From Marinilabilia salmonicolor (GTDB taxonomy: Bacteria > Bacteroidota > Bacteroidia > Bacteroidales > Marinilabiliaceae), in assembly GCF_003003035.1 (NCBI RefSeq), contig NZ_PVTS01000021.1:16600-80599 (forward strand): a DNA stretch of 64,000 nucleotides, given 5' to 3'. Under the pieces are notes generated by a model. It was not told the DNA's origin. It saw only the letters and a program-made list of their open reading frames with translations, and made no database searches. Below, in pieces: positions 1 through 7,811 of this stretch; positions within the stretch are counted from its first letter, which is position 1; each line of letters begins with the position of its first letter. The translations under genes and the position numbers were made by a program.

Positions 1-1
1 G

Positions 2-250
2 ACGCGCGCTGAGGGTTCCACCAACTTATTTTTCTCTTATCAGGGACACCGGATGAATGAGGTTATGAAAGTATTGACCATCGTGGCTACCATCTTTATT
101 CCCATCACTTTCATTGCCGGTATTTATGGAATGAATTTCGAACAATTCCCAGAACTCAGCTGGAAATACGGATATCCCGCTTTCTGGGGAGTTGTTTTAG
201 TTGCCGCCAGCGGCATGTTATTTTATTTCCGACGTAAAAAATGGCTGTAA
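2..250 (+). CDS. corA: CorA-family magnesium/cobalt transporter, C-terminal part (5' end outside window)
   Basis: The reading frame is open from base 2 with no stop upstream, so this is the last ~82 residues of a gene that begins before the window. It carries the CorA hallmark: first membrane helix (MKVLTIVATIFIPITFIAG) running into the YGMN signature loop, a short acidic loop (NFEQFPELSWKYGYP), and the second helix ending in a basic tail (RRKKWL). In the family this forms the pentameric Mg2+ channel of the inner membrane; the GMN loop is the selectivity filter. The ATG at 53 lies in the conserved segment before the first helix and is not a true start. Nothing visible shows regulation. Confidence 0.93.
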   Translation, partial: TRAEGSTNLFFSYQGHRMNEVMKVLTIVATIFIPITFIAGIYGMNFEQFPELSWKYGYPAFWGVVLVAASGMLFYFRRKKWL

Positions 251-401
251 ACGGGGCGGAATATAGATATTAAAAGTGCTGAATTTGTCGAGAAAGCACC
301 ACCAGTCATTCTTTTAAAATCCAAAAAGACCGGGATTTCCTCGAATAAAAAAAATGGTTTTGAGAATAGCGAGGTAAACAGTGCTTTAAAAAAACATATA
401 A

Positions 402-1865
402 TCAGGATAATACATCAAAACTAATGGTGAAACGGGATCCCTTACCCGGCTCACTGAAAACCGATATTTTCCCGTTATTCAGGTCCACCATTTGTTTCGA
501 CAACATTAACCCCAGACCGGTACCTGCTTCTTCGCTGGTCCCTGATGTTGATAAATTGGCAGAAAGCGAAAATATTTCTTTTTGTTTAACCTCCTGAATT
601 CCAATACCTGTATCTTCCACATGCAATAAGGCTTTCGAGCCTTCAAGTTCCGCCCAGCAACTGACCCGGCCACCGTTTCTGGTAAATTTGATGCCGTTAT
701 GTACCAGATTGCGTACAATAAACTCCAGCATATCCTTGTCGGCTCTAATAAACAAAGCCTCGGAAACGTCACAACTCAGCCTGATTCTTTTCTTATCAGC
801 CACCATACTTAATTGATTATAGCATTTCTCCACCAGTTGTTTCAAATTTAACTTTACTGGAACTGCTTTAAGTTGTCCCAGCTGCGACCGTGACCAGGTA
901 AGCAAATCATCTAGCAGTTTATAAGTTTGTTCAGACATATTGCTGATTTGCCGGGCCATCATTTTTATTTCAGGAATCGACTGCTCTTCAATGCCATCAT
1001 TCAGCAACGAAGCAAACCCAATGATGGCCTGAAAAGGACTCCTCAAATCATGAGCAATAATACTAAATATCTTATCTTTCGTTTCATTCAATTCCCTCAG
1101 GTGAGCTTCGCTCTCTTTCAGGCGGTTTTCCATTTTCACTTTGGCGCTCACATCCGTAACCAGCAAACAATACTGTACACCTCCAAGTCCGAAAAGTTTA
1201 AATTCCAGTATTTTCCCTTTGTACAAATCTTCCCATTCAAAAACATCTTCCCCGTGTTGTTCTGTATGATGCTCTCTTAGAAGCGTGGGGACATCAATAT
1301 TTCCCAAGACTCCCGAAAGATATTGCCCTATAAATGAGATGCGGTTGAATATACTCGAAGACTTCAGATTGGCCTGATCAATTAAGAAATCAACCACTTC
1401 CCCTTCCTGCTTTAGTGCCTGGAGCATAAAAATGCCCACAGGTGAATTCTCAAACAGCTTCTCAAACAAATGCTCTTTGGCTTCCAGTTGCGCTTTAAGC
1501 TTCTTCCTTTCTGAAGTATTATATTTTACGGCTATATATCCGGTTATTTTGGCATTGTCATCCGAAAAAATAGGAGAAATGGAGGCTCTCTCTGTAATTA
1601 TTTCACCTGATTTACTTCTGTTCACCAAATCCCCGCTCCAATTATTTCCATTTGCAAGAGTCTGCCACAACTCGTCATAAAATTTCTTAGGATGAAACCC
1701 ACTCTTCAAGACGGACGGCTTTTTCCCCAGCACCTCTTCCCTTGTATATCCGTACACCTTTTCAAAAGTCTTATTGGCAAACACAATAGTCCCGTCAGGT
1801 TCAGTTATCAGAATAATTCCTTCCGAATTATCCAGGGCCTTCACAAGTTGTTGTTCTTTTATCAT
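402..1865 (-). CDS. Soluble PAS-PAS sensor histidine kinase
   Basis: 487 residues. An N-terminal PAS domain (about 5-120, with the typical DGTIVFANKTFEKVYGY segment and a PAC-like YNTSERK end), a second weaker PAS-like region (about 128-245), then a HisKA dimerisation helix with the phospho-acceptor His near residue 272 (IIAHDLRSPFQ) and a HATPase domain with N box (NLVHNGIKF), G1 (DTGIGI) and G2 (GTGLGL). There is no signal peptide or membrane helix, so it should sense a cytoplasmic signal. No response regulator is adjacent, making it an orphan kinase. The ligand cannot be read from the sequence. It is followed on the same strand by nothing closely spaced (corA is on the opposite strand, convergent). 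Confidence 0.9.
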   Translation of the reverse strand: MIKEQQLVKALDNSEGIILITEPDGTIVFANKTFEKVYGYTREEVLGKKPSVLKSGFHPKKFYDELWQTLANGNNWSGDLVNRSKSGEIITERASISPIFSDDNAKITGYIAVKYNTSERKKLKAQLEAKEHLFEKLFENSPVGIFMLQALKQEGEVVDFLIDQANLKSSSIFNRISFIGQYLSGVLGNIDVPTLLREHHTEQHGEDVFEWEDLYKGKILEFKLFGLGGVQYCLLVTDVSAKVKMENRLKESEAHLRELNETKDKIFSIIAHDLRSPFQAIIGFASLLNDGIEEQSIPEIKMMARQISNMSEQTYKLLDDLLTWSRSQLGQLKAVPVKLNLKQLVEKCYNQLSMVADKKRIRLSCDVSEALFIRADKDMLEFIVRNLVHNGIKFTRNGGRVSCWAELEGSKALLHVEDTGIGIQEVKQKEIFSLSANLSTSGTSEEAGTGLGLMLSKQMVDLNNGKISVFSEPGKGSRFTISFDVLS

Positions 1866-1945
1866 TAAGTTTAAATTTAGGCGTGATTCTTACCTATACG
1901 GCAAACCCGGTGTAAGGATAGCAACAAATAACCTGTTTTTGACGA

Positions 1946-3037
1946 CTAGCAGCAATGAATACCGTAACCGTCGAGAAAAGGATGATGGATACCCCTGCAG
2001 GCCTGACAAATAAATTCACCGTCCCTGCCTATGCCACGTGATTTCATGACAACTTCACGGCATTCAGCACATTCAACACTCTCTTCGATTGGAGCATAAG
2101 CAGGAACCTCCACCGTTACCTTCTGAATGTCAAACATTTCATCAAAGGGAATATCTAACATTCCAAAAGAAGCCCGGCGGGAAACAGCTCCAAATTTGCG
2201 CTTTAACTCTTTCTGGTGGTTTCTTTCCACCACAATTTTTTCAAACAACGGATTAAAGTCAGGAAAGTAATTGTCAATAACTTGTCTGATATCATTTTTT
2301 GCCCTTACTCTGAACCCACGCCCATTTCGGTCAACAAGGCTAAGAGCATTTTTACCATAATCCTGAAAAATTAAGGCATTATTCCCGAAAGTGCAACCAC
2401 TGACATACTGAACGCCATCAGAAAAGCAGTTATTGGTCTCCACAAAAGCCAAAAGATCTTCCATGCCATCTGATGTTTGACGCATCAAATCCATAACATG
2501 CATGGTAGCCATAACCCCCATTGACAATCCGGGACAAAAATGACCATGAAGCTCTCCTGCCTGATTCAGTAAGGCTCGGCTCTCCCCGCGTGAGATGTGC
2601 TTTTCAATATTTATTCGCGGGCGTGATGGCATTGCATCATCTCTGATATTAATATTTCTTTGGAAAGAAAAATCACTTGGTTTGATGTCAAATACAGGCG
2701 AATCACTCAAAGCATCAAGGCCGGTTACCACCAGTTTGTTCCCCTTCCGCTCAAGCAAACGAACGGTAGTAACCCCAATTCCATTAGGTCGGTTGGGGCT
2801 ACGGGAAGCAAACACACCGCGGGTCTCCCCATTGAAAACAGGAGTTATCATCTTATATCCCTCAGATTGATGAAATCCAAAAAGAATATCGATATATTTC
2901 TGTTCGTCAATTTTGTACAGACCATCAAGGTAATCCTCCTCAATAATAATTTCAGAAACAATATTCTCCGCGTTCTTAATAAATCGTTTCTCTGTCAGTT
3001 CGTTTTTTACACGACCGATTGGTTCAAAAGTCATCAT
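1946..3037 (-). CDS. TrmO(TsaA)-like domain fused to FmdE domain and C-terminal zinc ribbon
   Basis: 363 residues in three parts. Residues 1-135 are a TsaA/TrmO domain (family role: SAM-dependent N6-methylation of t6A37 in tRNA), with the signature GVFASRSPNRPNGIG at 74-88. Residues ~150-300 are an FmdE domain, with GELHGHFCPG at 161-170 and conserved cysteines in NNCFSDGVQYVSGC (202-215); FmdE was named from molybdenum formylmethanofuran dehydrogenase operons. Residues 323-348 form a CxxC...CxxC zinc ribbon, and the protein ends in HCC. It is the last gene of a run with a FecB/FecCD-type transporter and a NikR-like regulator, 76 bases after the ATPase. The context suggests metal or cofactor handling rather than ordinary tRNA modification; that is inference. 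Two adjacent ATGs (residues 1 and 2) are possible starts. Confidence 0.85.
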   Translation of the reverse strand: MMTFEPIGRVKNELTEKRFIKNAENIVSEIIIEEDYLDGLYKIDEQKYIDILFGFHQSEGYKMITPVFNGETRGVFASRSPNRPNGIGVTTVRLLERKGNKLVVTGLDALSDSPVFDIKPSDFSFQRNINIRDDAMPSRPRINIEKHISRGESRALLNQAGELHGHFCPGLSMGVMATMHVMDLMRQTSDGMEDLLAFVETNNCFSDGVQYVSGCTFGNNALIFQDYGKNALSLVDRNGRGFRVRAKNDIRQVIDNYFPDFNPLFEKIVVERNHQKELKRKFGAVSRRASFGMLDIPFDEMFDIQKVTVEVPAYAPIEESVECAECREVVMKSRGIGRDGEFICQACRGIHHPFLDGYGIHCC

Positions 3038-3113
3038 ATGTTCGGAATAAATTATTTTATCAATAGAAACAGTAAATCGAACAATGTCTCAACTCAGTTC
3101 ATCACCCCCCCAT

Positions 3114-3872
3114 TTACCTCAACAACGGAAGAATATAACTTTGACCATCCACATCTACTTTTTGCACTTCCACATCGTAAAGGGCCCGGAGATTCTGTTC
3201 CGAAATCACCCGCTCATCTCCCATTGCAATGATACTTCCATCTCTCAGTAGCAGGAATTGATTGGCATAGCGCAATGCAAGATTCAAATCATGAATAGCT
3301 ACGATAACCGTAATGCCTTTTGTGGAGACCTCCTTCAGCATCTTCATCACTTCAATCTGGTGACTTAAGTCCAGACTGGAGGTAGGTTCATCCAGTATAA
3401 GCACATCCGGCTCCTGCACAAGGGCCCGGGCTATGTGTACCCGCTGCAATTCGCCACCGCTGAGTTCCCCCGTAAGTCTGAGTGTCAGGTGTTCCAATGA
3501 GAAATCGCGTATGATATTCACCGTTTTCTTAAAATCTGATTTTCCGGGAGCCCATTTAATATGAGGTTTTCGGCCCAGCAAAATGGTATCAAAAACTGTG
3601 GCATTGGCCGAGCTGCCTCCCGATTGCGGAACATAACCTATGTGTTGGGCCAAAAAACGCCTGGGATAATCCTGCACGGAACGGCCGTTTACTTGAACCG
3701 TTCCAGTGTCAGGAATCAGCAATCTGTTCAGAAGCCTGATCATTGTACTCTTTCCACTTCCATTGGGCCCTATAACGGCATAAAATCCACCACCCTCAAA
3801 AACACAATCAACATCATGAAGTACTTTTTCAGTGGAATAACCAAAGGACACCTTTTTTACTTCTATAACCAT
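3114..3872 (-). CDS. ABC transporter ATP-binding protein, FepC/BtuD type
   Basis: 252 residues with all ABC ATPase motifs: Walker A GPNGSGKST (35-43), Q-loop VPQSG near 82, signature LSGGELQRV (137-145), Walker B VLILDEP (157-163), and switch His194 in AIHDL. The size and closest style are those of ATPases that power FecCD-type importers of siderophores, cobalamin, haem or (in the MolBCA type) molybdate. It starts 4 bases after the stop of the permease gene upstream, so the two are translated together. The substrate cannot be decided from this subunit. Confidence 0.93.
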   Translation of the reverse strand: MVIEVKKVSFGYSTEKVLHDVDCVFEGGGFYAVIGPNGSGKSTMIRLLNRLLIPDTGTVQVNGRSVQDYPRRFLAQHIGYVPQSGGSSANATVFDTILLGRKPHIKWAPGKSDFKKTVNIIRDFSLEHLTLRLTGELSGGELQRVHIARALVQEPDVLILDEPTSSLDLSHQIEVMKMLKEVSTKGITVIVAIHDLNLALRYANQFLLLRDGSIIAMGDERVISEQNLRALYDVEVQKVDVDGQSYILPLLR

Positions 3873-3876
3873 AGTT

Positions 3877-4962
3877 TTATCTGCTTTTCCTGACTTTACG
3901 AATGATTAGAAACAAAAAGAAAGGAGCTCCGACAAAGGAAGTCACTATACCAACTGGTATTACCACAGGAGCAATGATTGTCCTGGAAATAATATCCGCA
4001 AGCAACAAAAAGACTCCCCCAAGAATTACAGAACTTATCAGCACTACCCTGTCGTTGTGTCCCACCAACCAACGAGTGACATGTGGCACAACAAGCCCAA
4101 CAAATGCGATTATCCCGAAGAATGCGGTTGCTACTGCAGCACACAACGAAGCCACCACAACTGCCCAAAGGCGCAACCGATCGACATTTACACCCAAACT
4201 TCTGGCAACTTCATCTCCGGCATTTAAAGCATTGAAGCTAAACGCATTGAATACAAAAAATAAAATAGCGGGAAGAAGAACGATAAACTGAATCGTAACT
4301 TTATCCCAGGTAGCTTTGGCCATATCTCCAAACATCCAACTGATTACAGATGCCAGTTCCACATCGGTTGAAATGTATTGAAGCAAAGAGGTGCCCGACT
4401 GAAAAAGTGAGGTGAGAATAATTCCGGCCATTACCAGTATTTCAGGAGTTGCTCCGCGCCACCGGGCAAAACCGGTAATAAGCAAAGCACAGATAAGCCC
4501 GAAAAGAAAGGCAGACAAAGTTATGATCCATGGCATACGGGCCAGACTACCCACTCCGGTTGCAAAACCAGCACCTGCGGCTCCCAACACAACAATGGCA
4601 AAAGCAGCTCCAAATGCCGATGCAGCACTCAACCCTAACGTAAAAGGGGAACCAAGTGGATTTCGTATTACCGTTTGAATAACAGCACCGGATACCGACA
4701 ATGCCGCTCCGGTGGCTATAGCCGCCAGAATTCGGGGAAAACGTATCTGAAAAATCACCTGACGCGAAACCTCACTACCGCTTCCTGTCAAAACTTCAAC
4801 CACATCAGAAAACGAAAGCAGAGAACTGCCCATGGAAAGCCCCCAAAATATCAACACCAATAAAACCAATAATGATGATAACATAAAGGTCAGCCTTCGC
4901 ACATATTGTTTTCTTATCAGCTCCTCTGTCTCAGAACCGTTTCCATCCTTCATACATCTCAT
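3877..4962 (-). CDS. FecCD/BtuC-type ABC transporter permease
   Basis: 361 residues, very hydrophobic, with the family motifs: RFPRILAAIATGAALSVSG after the first helix, NPLGSPFTLGLSAASAFGAA, and the loop ARSLGVNVDRLRLWAVV followed by GIIAFVGLVVPHVTRWLVG, the cytoplasmic coupling region that contacts the ATPase. About ten membrane helices are expected. The start overlaps the end of the binding-protein gene by 32 bases, and the downstream ATPase follows after 4 bases, so the three form one translational unit. A later Met at residue 4 is an alternative start. Family knowledge allows iron-chelate, cobalamin or molybdate/tungstate uptake. Confidence 0.93.
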   Translation of the reverse strand: MRCMKDGNGSETEELIRKQYVRRLTFMLSSLLVLLVLIFWGLSMGSSLLSFSDVVEVLTGSGSEVSRQVIFQIRFPRILAAIATGAALSVSGAVIQTVIRNPLGSPFTLGLSAASAFGAAFAIVVLGAAGAGFATGVGSLARMPWIITLSAFLFGLICALLITGFARWRGATPEILVMAGIILTSLFQSGTSLLQYISTDVELASVISWMFGDMAKATWDKVTIQFIVLLPAILFFVFNAFSFNALNAGDEVARSLGVNVDRLRLWAVVVASLCAAVATAFFGIIAFVGLVVPHVTRWLVGHNDRVVLISSVILGGVFLLLADIISRTIIAPVVIPVGIVTSFVGAPFFLFLIIRKVRKSR

Positions 4963-6016
4963 TCATTTGTTCATAAACATCCTTGCCCAGCATAAACCGA
5001 TATACCTGCCGGGCTTTATCTTCAAAACTGATATGCTCAAAGGCATCCGGAAACACCACTTTTCCAGCAAACCAGCCATTGATTAAAACCGTTTCAAAAT
5101 TGGTCGCATAAAAATTGTGTGGCATCAAAGTGTAAACCCGGTTTTGCTCAAATGCTACAATGGTTCTTCGCAGCGGACTACCGGCCTCAATCGTAGGTAA
5201 TATCTGCTCATAACCAGCGGCATCCAGAAACAGAAAATCAGGATTCCAGGATATAATCTGCTCTACATCCACATAAGTACCCACAGGCTGAACCGGTTCT
5301 GTCTCCGAAATATTTCGGGCCACATTGGTGATGCCTGTCAGCTCAAAAGGAGTAAACCACGACTGCGTAGAAGCAATGCCTTGTGCCCCCCTGTAGGAAA
5401 CCCCTCCAATATAACCTGTCACCTTATCCCCGGCATTCTCCCTTAGTTGATTAAGCATATTGATTTCATCCTCAATAAAGTTCCTCAGAGAATCCGCACG
5501 TTCCCTTTTTCCTGTTACTTTTGCAATCAGATTCAGAGACCGGTAAAAAGTTTCACGCGCATTTCGAAGATTTCCGCTGTTTAATCCCACCACCGGAATT
5601 CCGGTTTTTCCCTGCAATTCATCAGCCTCACTAACAGACGAAAAAGCCATAAAAATCACATCCGGATTATTCAGGGCTATCAGCTCACTGTCTCCACCCA
5701 TATAAGGACCAATAACAGGCTTATCTGTCAATTCAGGACGTGCAAAAGCATAAGGCCGGCCTGGTCTGAATTCAATATCCTCAACACCTGAAACCATATC
5801 AGCCAAATCCATATAAACCAACAGCCTCAACGCTCCTGGCCCAACACCAATAATACGGTTCACTTTTTCCGGAACCCGAACGGTGCGACCATACATATCT
5901 GTAACTTCAATGCTGTTTTCGGAGTCTTGGTTACTCTTAAAGTTGCAGCCCAAAAAAAACAACAACAGCAACAAAACAACAAATTTCAACACTCTTATTA
6001 CCCCGTTTGATTGCAT
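4931..6016 (-). CDS. Periplasmic substrate-binding lipoprotein, FecB/BtuF type
   Basis: 361 residues. A lipoprotein signal peptide ends in FFLGC, so Cys24 is the likely lipidated residue. The mature protein starts with the family segment VTDMYGRTVRVPEKVNRIIG, followed by LIALNNPDVIFMAF and the second lobe with WNPDFLFLDAAGYEQI, joined by a long helix. Such cluster A-II binding proteins (BtuF, FecB, MolA) capture metal chelates, corrinoids or oxyanions. The ligand cannot be read from sequence, but the FmdE partner and NikR-like regulator in the same run make a metal or metal oxyanion more likely than cobalamin. The next gene starts inside its last codons. Confidence 0.9.
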   Translation of the reverse strand: MQSNGVIRVLKFVVLLLLLFFLGCNFKSNQDSENSIEVTDMYGRTVRVPEKVNRIIGVGPGALRLLVYMDLADMVSGVEDIEFRPGRPYAFARPELTDKPVIGPYMGGDSELIALNNPDVIFMAFSSVSEADELQGKTGIPVVGLNSGNLRNARETFYRSLNLIAKVTGKRERADSLRNFIEDEINMLNQLRENAGDKVTGYIGGVSYRGAQGIASTQSWFTPFELTGITNVARNISETEPVQPVGTYVDVEQIISWNPDFLFLDAAGYEQILPTIEAGSPLRRTIVAFEQNRVYTLMPHNFYATNFETVLINGWFAGKVVFPDAFEHISFEDKARQVYRFMLGKDVYEQMNEMYEGWKRF

Positions 6017-6049
6017 AAAAATTGTTTCATTAAAACCATTAAAAACCAG

Positions 6050-6451
6050 TTACCCTGCTGATGTCATTGCCAGTTTCCCCCTGTTAATCCCCTTCAAAGC
6101 TCTGATTTTGTCTGCCAGTTCGGTTAGCTTTTTTGATTCTCCCCTTACAGCAATTATCTCGAATGATTCATCAGTTGATAAATAGAAATGCTGTGAAGAC
6201 AATATAACATCGCGATATTCGAGTTGAATATTCCCGAGTTTTGCTGACAAATCATTCTTGTGAGGATTGTAAACCAGAGTGATGGAGCCGGCCACCACAT
6301 TATTGCATTGCCATTTTTTCTCAAAAAGATAGTTTTTTATCAGGCGCCTGATACCCTGTGAACGATTGGACAAAACATTGTCTTTGACAAATGCATCCAG
6401 TTCATCAAGTAAATCCTGCTCCAGAGAAACTCCAAAACGAACTACGGACAT
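6050..6451 (-). CDS. NikR-like ribbon-helix-helix regulator with altered metal site
   Basis: 133 residues, the usual NikR length. The N-terminal ribbon-helix-helix (VRFGVSLEQDLLDELDAF, then SNRSQGIRRLIKNYL) binds DNA as a dimer; residues ~50-130 are the ACT-like NikR C-terminal domain. Aligning by eye without gaps to E. coli NikR around the nickel site, the four ligands His76, His87, His89 and Cys95 correspond here to Leu77, His88, Tyr90 and Ser96, so three of four are missing. It is the first gene of the transporter run (34 bases before the binding protein), so it probably represses that operon, but the effector is unlikely to be Ni2+ bound in the classical way. Function as a repressor is family knowledge; the effector is unknown. 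Confidence 0.85.
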   Translation of the reverse strand: MSVVRFGVSLEQDLLDELDAFVKDNVLSNRSQGIRRLIKNYLFEKKWQCNNVVAGSITLVYNPHKNDLSAKLGNIQLEYRDVILSSQHFYLSTDESFEIIAVRGESKKLTELADKIRALKGINRGKLAMTSAG

Positions 6452-6452
6452 G

Positions 6453-6490
6453 GTGTTATGTTTTTTACAATTAGTGTTACTACAAATGTA
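6453..6490 (-). promoter_or_regulatory. Promoter and candidate operator of the NikR-like transporter operon
   Basis: On the minus strand a Bacteroidota -7 element TACATTTGT (6482-6490) lies about 30 bases before the regulator's ATG. Two direct copies of GTGTTA on the plus strand (6453-6458 and 6474-6479) are 21 bases apart, two helical turns, and flank the expected start of transcription. This is a plausible autoregulatory site for a ribbon-helix-helix protein. The motif was read by eye; no -33 TTG could be placed with confidence. Confidence 0.45.
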
Positions 6491-6739
6491 AGAAATTCTT
6501 TATCCCTGAGGACAGATGGAAAATCTTCGTAACATATAATATCCAACAAGCATTTGATTATGAAGCCTGAGCCCAACAAAATACACGGAATCCGGATAAA
6601 CAAAAGATTGTCATTTCCCCTTTACTTCCATTTTCACTAAATTAGCAGCTTTATAGAATGAATTAGGTATTTTAAACTATAGCCTTAAAAAAACATAATC
6701 ATTAAAACATTTTGTACCTACCATCGTAAATATAAAACC
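6491..6739. other. Divergent intergenic region
   Basis: About 250 bases between the NikR-like operon (leftward) and the DUF4097-like gene (rightward). Apart from the leftward -7 element just outside it, I see no RNA gene, repeat or clear terminator. The sequence is AT-rich as expected for a divergent promoter region. The promoter of the rightward gene could not be placed. Confidence 0.5.
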
Positions 6740-7804
6740 ATGCAAAATCTGGCACTCATAACCATTGTCCTGGCAACCATGCTGGGAAGCACCACACTGA
6801 TCGCACAGGAGCAGGAAGAGGACAATCTTCACTCTTATACCAGAAATGAAGAGCACATCCATCTGGCTGACGACTACAAAGGTGTTGAGATTCACAATCA
6901 ACATGGAGAAATAGAGATTACCGCCTGGTTAAAAGATACCATTCTCATTAAAATCGAAACCATTGTGATGGCCGAATACCGGGATATGGCCAACGAAGTA
7001 TTTGACCGTCTGAACATTAATCAAACCACCCTTGAAGGGATGGCTTTCATGCGTACTGCTTTTGATGAAGAGTTTCATTCTTCTTTTCCCTTTCGAATCA
7101 ATTACGAAGTTTTCATGCCCGCAGATAAAAAGATAATAATTGACAATCGGTTCGGCAATGTCACCATTACAGACATTACCGCCAAAATGGACATTAAACT
7201 CGAATATGGAAACCTTACGCAAAGCGGATTACAGGAAGCAGATACCATCATAGCAAACCTGTCGTTTGGTGAAGCGCAGTTCAATAAAATCAACCATGCA
7301 GAGGCTGAAATATACAATTCGGGGGTAAAGATTGAAAGCGTTCATTCAGCGGTTATTTCGGGTAAATATTGTCAGATCGATATTGGAGATGCCGGCAGTC
7401 TGGATTTTTCAAATCATACAGCACGCATTAACGTTAACCGGGTCGAAAACCTAAACATCAACGGTCAGTTTTGCTTTGTATCCGTAAATGAATTAACCAA
7501 TCAGGGAAAAGTGGAAATATCTGATGGTTTGTTGATTACCACTTTATCAGAACAAACCAGTGCGTTTTCCGTTTTTAATAAAAATGCCCCGGCAAACATC
7601 ACCATATCACCAAAACTTTCCTATACCCTTCATGGAGAGGTTACTGACGGTAACTTCAGACATGACAATCAACACCTGTTTAAAACCATAAGTGAGCCCA
7701 ATAAGATTTCTTTTTCAGGAGAATCTGTTTCGGAAAATAAAGAAATGGCAACCCTCATTCTCTTCAACAGGAATGCAGGAATCAATATAAAAACAAAGAA
7801 ATAA
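6740..7804 (+). CDS. Exported DUF4097-like beta-helical protein, function unknown
   Basis: 354 residues with a signal peptide (MQNLALITIVLATMLGSTTLIAQ). The rest has the pattern of the DUF4097 'putative adhesin' family: a short N-terminal segment on keeping the 'shape' of a chain (YKGVEIHNQHGEIEITAW), then many short alternating strands with repeated small turns (FGNVTITDITAKMDIKLEYGNL, AEIYNSGVKIESV), suggesting a right-handed beta-solenoid. No catalytic motif is visible. It stops 7 bases before the aminopeptidase P gene and is probably co-transcribed with it. In this phylum such proteins often sit with RseP/anti-sigma genes; here there is none, so its role is open. Confidence 0.65.
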   Translation: MQNLALITIVLATMLGSTTLIAQEQEEDNLHSYTRNEEHIHLADDYKGVEIHNQHGEIEITAWLKDTILIKIETIVMAEYRDMANEVFDRLNINQTTLEGMAFMRTAFDEEFHSSFPFRINYEVFMPADKKIIIDNRFGNVTITDITAKMDIKLEYGNLTQSGLQEADTIIANLSFGEAQFNKINHAEAEIYNSGVKIESVHSAVISGKYCQIDIGDAGSLDFSNHTARINVNRVENLNINGQFCFVSVNELTNQGKVEISDGLLITTLSEQTSAFSVFNKNAPANITISPKLSYTLHGEVTDGNFRHDNQHLFKTISEPNKISFSGESVSENKEMATLILFNRNAGINIKTKK

Positions 7805-7811
7805 ACAGAAT

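Noticed and set aside
53..250. ATG at base 53 as the start of a small membrane protein
   Set aside because: The frame is open to base 2 and the residues before the ATG fit CorA; it is an internal Met.
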